10,645 bases of DNA from Pseudomonadota bacterium. GTDB lineage: Bacteria; Desulfobacterota; Desulfobacteria; Desulfobacterales; Desulfobacteraceae. The DNA lies in assembly GCA_018816605.1 (NCBI GenBank), contig JAHIVS010000099.1, positions 1 to 10,645 of the forward strand, written 5' to 3'. Below are positions 1-6,625 of the stretch, one piece after another; positions within the stretch are counted from its first letter, which is position 1, and each line of letters starts with the position of its first letter. Below the pieces are notes generated by a model. It was not told the origin of the DNA. It saw only the letters and a list, made by a program, of their open reading frames with translations, and did not search any database. A program made the position numbers and the translations under genes.

Positions 1-1496
1 ATCTGCCCCAGGTGCGCAACATTCTGGTTTAAAGAAGAATCCTGCAGTGTCTTTTGCCTGAGCATGGACTGGGCAATGACAAGCTCGCCTGCATAATCGA
101 CCAGATCATCCAGTTTTTGGGTGCTCACCTTGACCTGGGTATCCACTTTCTTTTTGGACACGCCTTGCTCCATGAGGGCAGATGCCACCTGTCTAGCCTG
201 AACTTTTTTTTCTTCGACCAGGATTTCTCCGATTCGCTTTCCGGGCCTGGCTTTCTGAATTTCAAGGGCCTGGTCAAGGGAAACTTGATCCACCACTTTT
301 TTCTTGACCAGAATCGCCCCCAAAGGTTCCTTGTCCTGTTTTATCAAAGAAATCTGAAGGGCTTGAAGCTTATCCCTTAATCCATTCACGTCAATATCAT
401 CATCCGGTACCCTCATTCCCGTATGGGTTCCCCGGCTCACCCTGTCGATAAGATTTTTCAGGGTGTCCACCGACTCAAGGATGGCATCTATGGCAATTGC
501 ATTGATTAAAAAATCGCCGCTCCTGGCACTGTCTAAGAGATTTTCTGTTGAATGGGCAAGACTGTTGATCTTGGACAAAGACAAAAACCCTGACACCCCT
601 TTTATGGTATGAAAGGAACGGAAAATATCGTTGATAATATCCTTGCTGAACGGGTCCTGTTCCAGATCAATGAGGTTGACTTCAATGTTTTCAAGATTTT
701 CAAGGGCTTCGGATACAAAATCAATCAAAATGTCCATATCATCGTCTGCTATTTTCTCAGGTTCAGTCCTTATAACAGGTGTCTGGGCTTGTGGTATCTT
801 TTTTTCCTGTTCTTCCCTAAATTTGATTTTCAATAGGGCAAGCACATCTGAATAGTCAAAGATAAAGGCCTCTTCCCTTTTCAAATGACTTAAGATGGAT
901 TTAAGAAGAATCAGCCCTTCTTCAATGGGTCTGGTGTTGTAAATATTTTCCAGGCCCATGTTTTCTGCATATTCTTTACAGGCGATGCAGATTTTGTGAA
1001 ATGTGTCCGGCTCAACTGTTTTAGAAACCGCAACAAGGCTGTCCAGCTCGTTTAGGATCGCTCCCAGATCCGGCAATTCTCCCGGACAAAAGCGGCTGAT
1101 CCGTAAGGAAAATCTCTCAAGATTTTCTTCTAATCGTACAAAATCGTCTCCGTTTGTCTTGGTGGTTTGTTTCTTTTTTTTACCCGGGGCTCTCTCCATG
1201 AGCGCGCCGGATGCTTCCAACCCCTTCACAGAGATGGACAAGGCCGAGGCCAGGTCTCCCAGGGCAACCATTGCCCCATCCCTGTCTTGTGAACCCTCCT
1301 TTAGCATCCTCTTTATCAGATTTCTGATTTCTAGGACTTTGTTTGCCTGGGACGTTAAGGAGAGCTTTGTGCAATTGGTGTGAATTTGTTTAAGAAACGG
1401 CAACAAACCGGATAAACTGTTTGAATCTGCCGGATCTGCCATGACAAGTTCACAGGAAAACTGTTCCACTAGCGTTTTAATCGTTTCGTACAACAT
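1..1496 (-). CDS. cheA: Chemotaxis histidine kinase CheA, N-terminal part (runs off the left edge)
   Basis: Cytoplasmic kinase that would couple the neighbouring receptor and CheW to a response regulator. The first 498 residues are visible. An alpha-helical extension of about 250 residues comes first, with a Lys-rich linker near residues 105-110. An HPt (P1) domain follows at about 253-360, with its phosphoacceptor in SFHTIKG (His296). Where a classical P2 would sit there are two tandem copies of an LGxILV...ALxxQ unit, at about 391-416 and 421-446. The start of the P3 dimerisation segment follows (LDDLVDYAGELVIAQS, about 462-477). The ATPase and CheW-like domains must lie beyond position 1. 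The ATG at 1496 has an AGGAG seven bases upstream. The gene begins 34 bases after the receptor gene, so it is in the same operon. The late position of the HPt is unusual, since in E. coli CheA it is at the N terminus. Identity is secure from HTIKG plus the P3 sequence; the role of the extension is unknown. Confidence 0.93.
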   Translation of the reverse strand, partial: MLYETIKTLVEQFSCELVMADPADSNSLSGLLPFLKQIHTNCTKLSLTSQANKVLEIRNLIKRMLKEGSQDRDGAMVALGDLASALSISVKGLEASGALMERAPGKKKKQTTKTNGDDFVRLEENLERFSLRISRFCPGELPDLGAILNELDSLVAVSKTVEPDTFHKICIACKEYAENMGLENIYNTRPIEEGLILLKSILSHLKREEAFIFDYSDVLALLKIKFREEQEKKIPQAQTPVIRTEPEKIADDDMDILIDFVSEALENLENIEVNLIDLEQDPFSKDIINDIFRSFHTIKGVSGFLSLSKINSLAHSTENLLDSARSGDFLINAIAIDAILESVDTLKNLIDRVSRGTHTGMRVPDDDIDVNGLRDKLQALQISLIKQDKEPLGAILVKKKVVDQVSLDQALEIQKARPGKRIGEILVEEKKVQARQVASALMEQGVSKKKVDTQVKVSTQKLDDLVDYAGELVIAQSMLRQKTLQDSSLNQNVAHLGQ

Positions 1497-1530
1497 CGTA
1501 TCGCTCCTGGGTTGCTAAACCATTGCGCAC

Positions 1531-3951
1531 TTAAAAATTTTCAAAATTTTCATCATCATCAAAGGGGATAACCTGATCCGGTCTTACTTCCTTTGGCCTG
1601 TGGCCCAGCATTTTGCTTTTCCCGGCCAGTCTTTTCCCCGATCCATGCGAAACGGTTTTTATCCTCGGTTGATGACCATTCCCATTGCCCGGATTCTTAT
1701 TCCCCGTCACCAGCAGGATAAGCTCTCCCACATAATCCCTGAGCTGTTCGGCCTGGGCACTCATCTCTTCCGACGCCGAGGCCGATTCTTCCGCATTGGC
1801 AGCATTTTGCTGGACCACCTTGTCCATCTCGGTTATGGCGACGTTCACCTGTTCGATGCCGTTTGATTGCTCCTTGGAGGCCTGGGATATCTCGGCCACG
1901 ATTTCACCGACCTTGACAGAACTCCGGGCAACTTTGCTGAAGGCATCACTTGTCGTTGACACCAATGCAGATCCGTCATTCACCTTTTTAACGGTTCCTT
2001 CGATCAGTGCCGCTGTATTCTTTGCCGCATCGGCAGCTCTCATGGCAAGGTTTCTCACTTCATCTGCCACCACGGCAAACCCGGCACCGGCTTCTCCTGC
2101 ACGGGCCGCTTCAACCGCCGCATTCAAGGCCAGCAAATTTGTCTGGAAGGCGATTTCATCAATGGTTTTGATAATTTTGGAGGTTTCTTCACTGGCTTTG
2201 GAAATATCTTCCATTGATCGGGTTAATTGTCCCATGGACTCATTGGCTGTATTCACAATCTTGTTGGCTTCTTTCATCAATTTGTCAGCATGGTTGGCAT
2301 TTTCCGCATTTTTCTTGGTCATGGAGGACATCTCTTCCATGGATGAAGAGGTTTCTTCTATGGACGCTGCCTGTTGGGAGGCCCCTTCGGCCATGGACTG
2401 GCTGGATGAAGACACCTGGTTTGCTGCCGAAGCAACCTGGCTGGCCCCTTCTCCCATTCCGTCGGTGATTCTGCTGAGAACCGATATGATGCCCCTGGCA
2501 ATTATAAATGCCAGCAGAATGCCGGACAGGATTGCAAGGGCAGCGATTATGGCCACATTTCTTTTGGTTCCGGCTGCAGCGGAAAGCATGGCCTGATCCG
2601 TCAGGATATGCAAGCTGACCTCTTTTCTCAGTTCTCCCAGAAGGGTTTGCACCTGTGCAAGGGCGGGTACGGTTTTCTCGGCATAAATCTGATTGGCCTG
2701 CTTCATGCCGACAAGGTTTTGTTCGGCTCTGGTTTTAAGTCCCTGCAAATGGGACATGGTTTGATCCAGCAGGGGCATGGTCTGGGTATTAAAGATCTCA
2801 ACCGCAGTTTTAATGGCGTTTTCAGCTGTTTTCGCCCCCATGATCACCGCTTGATACGCCTGGGCTTTACCAGACCAGGTTTGTAATAAGTCCGTAAATT
2901 GGATTGCTGCTTTATCCAATATCGGCTCGTTCTTGACAAGTTGATGCCAGGCATCAAGTCCGGCCGTTATTTTGTTTGCCCTTGACTGGTATTTCTCCCA
3001 TGCTTCAGGCGTTTTTTCATTTTCAAAACGGGCCATGGCCAGACGCGTTTCCTGGAATGGGCTGATAACCTGTTCATTCATGACCATGTCAATGCCACCC
3101 CATCGGGACATTTCATTGACATCTTTTGTCAGTTCCGCCTGTTTTTTAGCAGGATCTATCACCGTTGCCATGACCTCTTTCAATAGAGCAAACAGGGAGG
3201 TGTTGATTTGTTCAAATTCGAGATTCAATTGTTTTTTTTGTTCATTTAATTGTGCCACCTGCCCATAGGACAAATGGGTTTCAATTTCAATGGCCGATTG
3301 GTGAAGGTCTTTGTGAACCACCAGCATCTTATCCCAGATATTTTTGAACTCCCCATCCCCGGATTCATAAGCCTTGCGGGCATTGTCCGAGCCAAGCCAC
3401 TTGCCCAGGGCGCACTGGGTGGGATCTGTTTGAACACCAAGGGAATCATGATTCTGGACAAAGGCTTCCTGAATTTTTGCCGCCCACTTCAAATGATCGA
3501 CCTCCCGTTCCGCCAGCAATGCCGGTAACTGCATATCGGCCTGCTTAAAGGTTTTTCCAATGGCAAGGGCAGATTCATGCAATTGCCTGTGGGGTTCCTC
3601 AATCTCCTTGAAACGCGTTGCAAGGGACGGGACAAGTACCTCTGCCTGATGCCGGCCATCACCATACAGCCATTTGCCAAAACCGCACTGGGTATGGTCT
3701 GTTTCCACGTCCAGTTGGGTGACGGTCTCATCGGTCAACAGCTTATTGACCGCACCAACCCAGTTGAGATGATCCACTTCTTTCTGGGCAAGTTCGCCAT
3801 CCAGGGCTTTGCCGTCAATCACCTCCGAGGCATTTTTCACAATACTGCCGACACCGGAAAAGCTCAGGGCCCCCAGCACTACCAACAAAACAATGACAAT
3901 CCCGAATCCCAATGAAATTTTCTTTCCAATGGTCAGATTTTTCCAATTCAT
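1531..3951 (-). CDS. Methyl-accepting chemotaxis protein with two tandem CZB zinc-binding domains in the sensor region
   Basis: Transmembrane chemoreceptor of 806 residues. TM1 is about residues 13-34 and TM2 about 467-485, leaving a large periplasmic region between them. That region starts with two CZB domains. The first has HLNW (His61), CGFGKW (Cys89) and HRQLH (His121, His125). The second has HLKW (His153), CALGKW (Cys180) and HKDLH (His213, His217). Both keep the full 3His/1Cys zinc ligand set of the family. A helical segment (about 230-465) separates them from TM2. No full HAMP domain is evident after TM2. The long antiparallel signalling coiled coil follows, with its hairpin tip at [20 protein letters not shown] (599-618). 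The C terminus is a flexible Gly/Asn-rich linker ending in an acidic [11 protein letters not shown] tail, which could tether CheR or CheB. ATG at 3951 has AGGAGG just upstream. It lies 51 bases after cheW and 34 before cheA, so it is probably the dedicated receptor of this array. Confidence 0.95.
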   Translation of the reverse strand: MNWKNLTIGKKISLGFGIVIVLLVVLGALSFSGVGSIVKNASEVIDGKALDGELAQKEVDHLNWVGAVNKLLTDETVTQLDVETDHTQCGFGKWLYGDGRHQAEVLVPSLATRFKEIEEPHRQLHESALAIGKTFKQADMQLPALLAEREVDHLKWAAKIQEAFVQNHDSLGVQTDPTQCALGKWLGSDNARKAYESGDGEFKNIWDKMLVVHKDLHQSAIEIETHLSYGQVAQLNEQKKQLNLEFEQINTSLFALLKEVMATVIDPAKKQAELTKDVNEMSRWGGIDMVMNEQVISPFQETRLAMARFENEKTPEAWEKYQSRANKITAGLDAWHQLVKNEPILDKAAIQFTDLLQTWSGKAQAYQAVIMGAKTAENAIKTAVEIFNTQTMPLLDQTMSHLQGLKTRAEQNLVGMKQANQIYAEKTVPALAQVQTLLGELRKEVSLHILTDQAMLSAAAGTKRNVAIIAALAILSGILLAFIIARGIISVLSRITDGMGEGASQVASAANQVSSSSQSMAEGASQQAASIEETSSSMEEMSSMTKKNAENANHADKLMKEANKIVNTANESMGQLTRSMEDISKASEETSKIIKTIDEIAFQTNLLALNAAVEAARAGEAGAGFAVVADEVRNLAMRAADAAKNTAALIEGTVKKVNDGSALVSTTSDAFSKVARSSVKVGEIVAEISQASKEQSNGIEQVNVAITEMDKVVQQNAANAEESASASEEMSAQAEQLRDYVGELILLVTGNKNPGNGNGHQPRIKTVSHGSGKRLAGKSKMLGHRPKEVRPDQVIPFDDDENFENF

Positions 3952-4002
3952 TTTTCCCTCCTAATTATTTCTATTAAACTATTTGATATCATGGATATAT
4001 TT

Positions 4003-4518
4003 CTATTTAGCGGCTGTTTCAACCGCTGAAATTTCCTCGTTGGAAAGCACCTTGTCGATATTGAGCAAAATTTTGACCTTTCCCTCCACCTTGGCCATCC
4101 CCAGGATGTAATCGGTGTTGAGTTTTGCGCCAAAGGCGGGCGTGGCCTCTATCTGTTCTTCCTGGATATTCAATACCTCGGAGACCGCATCAACAACAAT
4201 GCCGATCAACACCATGTCCCTTTCGGAATCAATTTCCACCACAATGATACAGGTTCTTTCGGTATAGGGAATGGATGCCATTTCAAATTTTGTTCTAAGA
4301 TCAATGACCGGAATGACCTTTCCCCGAAGATTAATCACCCCTTTTACAAAAGCCGGGGTTCTGGGGACAACCGTAATGGGCATCATTCCGATGATTTCCT
4401 TGACCTTGAGAATACCGATACCATATTCTTCTTTGGCCAGGGTAAAGGTCAGATATTTACCGATTTTCAGAATTGTGGTCTGGACTGCCTTATTTAATGC
4501 ATCCGCTGTTTCAACCAT
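4003..4518 (-). CDS. cheW: CheW-type chemotaxis coupling protein
   Basis: Cytoplasmic adaptor that links chemoreceptors to CheA in signalling arrays. It has 171 residues, normal for CheW. A short N-terminal extension (about 1-20) precedes the SH3-like double beta-barrel. Family landmarks are YLTFTLAKEEYGIGILKVKE (22-41), the core VINLRGKVIPVIDLRTKF (61-78), and a C-terminal half with IGIVVDAVSEVLNI (105-118) and YILGMAKVEGKVKILLNID (137-155). The ATG at 4518 has a good AGGAGA about six bases upstream. It follows the small upstream gene by 36 bases and precedes the CZB receptor gene by 51 bases, all on one strand, so the genes are almost certainly co-transcribed. Only one CheW is visible. The domain call is secure. 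Confidence 0.96.
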   Translation of the reverse strand: MVETADALNKAVQTTILKIGKYLTFTLAKEEYGIGILKVKEIIGMMPITVVPRTPAFVKGVINLRGKVIPVIDLRTKFEMASIPYTERTCIIVVEIDSERDMVLIGIVVDAVSEVLNIQEEQIEATPAFGAKLNTDYILGMAKVEGKVKILLNIDKVLSNEEISAVETAAK

Positions 4519-4554
4519 TTGTTTTCTCCTGTTCTTTTGGGTCTTTTTTTATTT

Positions 4555-4932
4555 TTAATGGGTAATCATTTTATTTAAGACATCACAAATATCCTCATAT
4601 CCATCTTCCATAAATGCAAAATATCTCGGGAAGAATCGGTGCACCTTGGAAGTGGTTTCAACAGTCTTGCCCGGAAGAACCATGACTATTTTTTTATCCA
4701 GAAAAATTTCTTTTTTCAAATACAATTGATTCAGACGCGCCTGGGTATCAACAAACAAGACCAGAATTTGTTTGTCGAAATAGGGGTTTTTCTGTTTGAG
4801 TTTTGTCTCAAAGGCGTCAAGGGTGCGAAAGGTTTCGATGGTCGCATTGATGAGTCTCTTTTGGATAATGCTTAAAAAGCGGTGGCCTTTTTCTCCCGCA
4901 GTCTGGTGTATGAACACAAGTATTTTTTTCAT
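4555..4932 (-). CDS. Small protein of unknown function, possibly a degenerate receiver-like (CheY-fold) domain
   Basis: First gene of the chemosensory operon, 125 residues; I do not recognise the family. Its predicted pattern alternates strands and helices as in a receiver: KKILVFI (2-8), a helix, ETFRTL (33-38), a helix, QILVLFVDT (55-63), a helix, KKIVMVLPG (80-88), a helix, RYFAFMEDG (103-111), and a final helix. Asp62 sits at the end of the third strand, where receivers carry the phosphoacceptor. The acidic pair after the first strand is missing (FIHQTAG instead), as are the Thr/Ser of strand 4 and the Lys of strand 5. If it is a receiver, it is a pseudo-receiver unlikely to be phosphorylated in the usual way. 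No signal peptide or membrane segment is seen. The ribosome binding site is weak (AAGTGA). Its place directly after the putative sigma-54 promoter and before cheW suggests a role with the array. The ORF is well supported by operon position; the fold is inference. Confidence 0.8.
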   Translation of the reverse strand: MKKILVFIHQTAGEKGHRFLSIIQKRLINATIETFRTLDAFETKLKQKNPYFDKQILVLFVDTQARLNQLYLKKEIFLDKKIVMVLPGKTVETTSKVHRFFPRYFAFMEDGYEDICDVLNKMITH

Positions 4933-4981
4933 TTAATCACTTTAGATGTCAAGTTGTTAATTGAAGGATACCCTAAGGAAT

Positions 4982-4997
4982 TACAATTTTTATGCCA
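4982..4997 (-). promoter_or_regulatory. Candidate sigma-54 (-24/-12) promoter for the chemosensory operon
   Basis: Read on the minus strand the sequence is TGGCAT-AAAAA-TTGTA. The sigma-54 consensus is TGGCAC-N5-TTGCA, so the invariant GG of the -24 box and the TTG of the -12 box are kept at the correct ten-base spacing, with GT in place of GC. Transcription would start near 4971, about 40 bases before the ATG at 4932. A sigma-54 activator gene lies immediately upstream, and two palindromes sit at typical enhancer distance. The GC-to-GT change is the main weakness. Confidence 0.6.
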
Positions 4998-5059
4998 CAC
5001 CAAAAAATAAAATTTATTAATATATTTCAGGTCGTTACGATAATACCCCCACCATTGCC

Positions 5060-5077
5060 CTGTCATAAAAATATGAC
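5060..5077. promoter_or_regulatory. Palindromic element, copy 1 (promoter-proximal putative activator site)
   Basis: The arms GTCATA (5062-5067) and TATGAC (5072-5077) are perfect inverted repeats around AAAA. The 18-base segment from 5060 is identical to one in copy 2. It is centred about 98 bases upstream of the inferred sigma-54 start site, a usual position for an enhancer of an NtrC-type activator. Binding by the neighbouring regulator is inference. Confidence 0.6.
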
Positions 5078-5078
5078 C

Positions 5079-5100
5079 CAGTGTTGGAACCCCAACACTG
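5079..5100. repeat. Perfect 9-bp inverted repeat, possible terminator of the kinase-regulator transcript
   Basis: The arms are CAGTGTTGG (5079-5087) and CCAACACTG (5092-5100) around AACC. The sequence is unrelated to the two GTCATA palindromes and lies one base from copy 1. On the minus strand the hairpin falls about 90 bases after the activator stop codon and is followed after a few bases by TTTTT, which belongs to copy 1. It could therefore end the upstream transcript. The T-run is short and displaced, so an operator role is also possible. Confidence 0.5.
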
Positions 5101-5166
5101 AATAAAGACCTAACAGACTGAACTACAAAAGAATATCGTGTGGTCTAGGAAAATCTCAAAATTGTG

Positions 5167-5188
5167 ACTGTCATAAAAATATGACAGT
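5167..5188. promoter_or_regulatory. Palindromic element, copy 2 (promoter-distal putative activator site)
   Basis: The arms ACTGTCATA (5167-5175) and TATGACAGT (5180-5188) are perfect over nine bases around AAAA. It shares 18 identical bases with copy 1, and the two centres are 108 bases apart, about ten helical turns. It starts two bases beyond the stop codon of the activator gene and lies at about -206 from the inferred sigma-54 start. There is no T-run after it on the minus strand, so it is a poor terminator. Confidence 0.6.
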
Positions 5189-5190
5189 TT

Positions 5191-6594
5191 TCAAAATAGT
5201 TTGATCCCATATTGCTGCAGAAGACGGTAAAAATGCCCCCTGGAAAGACCGGAAACCCTGCAGGCATCTTTAACATTGCCCCGGGTCATGGATACCAGGT
5301 TCTGCATATAGTCTGATTTTGTTCTTTCAATATGATCCTTCAGTGTCTGCATCCCTTGGGATTGTTCTGGGGCATTGTGAGGCCCTAAGGGTCCGGGGGG
5401 CACTTTTTTACAGGCCTTTATTTTACTTCGGATATTAAATGCGCGAATATGTTCCGGAAGGTGGTGGGGAAAAAGCGTGGCATCACCACCGGCCTCACTG
5501 CACACCAAATCGATGGTATTGACAAGCTCTCTGACATTTCCCGGCCATTCGTAGGTTTGAAGTTCTGTCAAAAATTCCAGGGACATGGCACACACTTTTC
5601 CCCCTGACCCATCCGGGGTAAGATCCAATTGATGACGGGCAAGAAGTGTAATATCATCTTCCCGGTCTTTCAATGGCGGCAGATGAATGTGCATGGAAAA
5701 CAGTCTGAAAAAAAGGTCTTGCCTGAAACTTTTTTGTTTCACCATCTCTTCCAAATCACAATGGGTAGCACAGATCACCCTGAAGTCACTTGTGACCTCG
5801 CTTTTGCCTCCCACCGGCCTGAATTTTTTTTCCTGAAGGGCCCGGAGAAATTTTTTCTGAACTTCCAGGGACAGTTCTCCCACCTCATCCAGAAACAGGG
5901 TTCCTTTATCTGCCATCTTCATGAGTCCTGTTTTATCGGAATCCGCTCCGGTAAATGCCCCTTTTGCATGGCCGAAAAGGGTGCTTTCAACCAGATGCAC
6001 CGGCAATGAGGCACAATCAACCACCACAAACTCATCGTGTTTTCGGCGGCTGTTTTCATGAATGGCCCGGGAAAAAATTTCTTTCCCGGTTCCGGTTTCA
6101 CCGGTAATCAGGACGGGCAGATCATTCTTTGCCGCCCTGGAAACCTTATCAAGACAAATGGATAAAAGCCGGCTTTCACCTACAATCGCTTCTCTGCTGA
6201 TGGCTTTTTCCGGAAGTTGGGATTGTTTCTGGCGCCGATATTCCAGGGCCCGGTCCAGGGAAAACTTAAAGGTCTTGTAGGACCCTTTTTTGGAAATATA
6301 ATCCCATGCCTTGGATCGTATGGCAAGCTCTGCACCATCCACGCTTTCATCCCCTGTGATAATAATAATTTCAGGCGGAACAGGATGCTGTTTGATGATA
6401 TGAATGGCTTCCAGTCCATTGCCATCCGGCAGGTTGACATCCAAAAACACAATGTCCACAGGGGTTGCAAACAGGGTTGCCAATCCTTTCTGCAAGGTCA
6501 GCTGATAGGATGTATTCACGCCCATTCCCGCAAAAATTTTGGACAAAAATTTACATATTTGTTCATCATCATCTATAATCAATACATCCGGCAT
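5191..6594 (-). CDS. NtrC-family sigma-54-dependent response regulator (REC, AAA+, Fis-type HTH)
   Basis: Cytoplasmic transcription activator that would open sigma-54 promoters after phosphorylation. From the ATG at 6594 it has 467 residues. The receiver (about 1-115) has the acidic IIDDDE (6-11), the phosphoacceptor in VFLDVNLPDGNG (Asp52), ITGD with Thr80, and SKKG with the conserved Lys (92). The AAA+ domain has Walker A GETGTGKE (165-172), an intact sigma-54-contacting GAFTGA (212-217), Walker B LFLDEVGEL (233-241) and the FRQDLFFRL arginine-finger region (290-298). A Pro-rich linker leads to the C-terminal Fis-type helix-turn-helix (about 439-464). The frame could start six codons earlier at a TTG (6612); the ATG is preferred because a GAGAGA lies about seven bases before it. 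It follows the hybrid kinase by 31 bases, so they are very likely an operon and cognate pair. Likely targets are the palindromes just downstream. I do not assign a gene name. Confidence 0.95.
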   Translation of the reverse strand: MPDVLIIDDDEQICKFLSKIFAGMGVNTSYQLTLQKGLATLFATPVDIVFLDVNLPDGNGLEAIHIIKQHPVPPEIIIITGDESVDGAELAIRSKAWDYISKKGSYKTFKFSLDRALEYRRQKQSQLPEKAISREAIVGESRLLSICLDKVSRAAKNDLPVLITGETGTGKEIFSRAIHENSRRKHDEFVVVDCASLPVHLVESTLFGHAKGAFTGADSDKTGLMKMADKGTLFLDEVGELSLEVQKKFLRALQEKKFRPVGGKSEVTSDFRVICATHCDLEEMVKQKSFRQDLFFRLFSMHIHLPPLKDREDDITLLARHQLDLTPDGSGGKVCAMSLEFLTELQTYEWPGNVRELVNTIDLVCSEAGGDATLFPHHLPEHIRAFNIRSKIKACKKVPPGPLGPHNAPEQSQGMQTLKDHIERTKSDYMQNLVSMTRGNVKDACRVSGLSRGHFYRLLQQYGIKLF

Positions 6595-6625
6595 AGGGTT
6601 TCTCTCTACCAAAAATAAATTATTT

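Noticed and set aside
54..1383. Several plus-strand open frames (54-380, 609-855, 1003-1383) opposite cheA
   Set aside because: The minus strand encodes a continuous CheA frame with HPt and P3 signatures through this stretch. The plus-strand frames overlap each other, lack family signatures and are shadows.
1796..2596. 266-codon plus-strand open frame opposite the chemoreceptor signalling domain
   Set aside because: It is exactly antisense to the highly conserved MCP hairpin region, has no recognisable domain or ribosome binding site, and its Ala/Ser-rich content is what the complement of an Ala/Glu-rich coiled coil gives.
5167..5188. The palindrome just after the activator stop codon as an intrinsic terminator
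   Set aside because: The stem is AT-rich, no T-run follows it on the minus strand, and an almost identical element recurs 108 bases away, which fits a protein-binding site better.
6595..6612. TTG start at 6612 for the sigma-54 activator
   Set aside because: The ATG six codons later directly precedes the receiver strand (PDVLIIDDDE) and is preceded by GAGAGA; the extra six residues add nothing recognisable.
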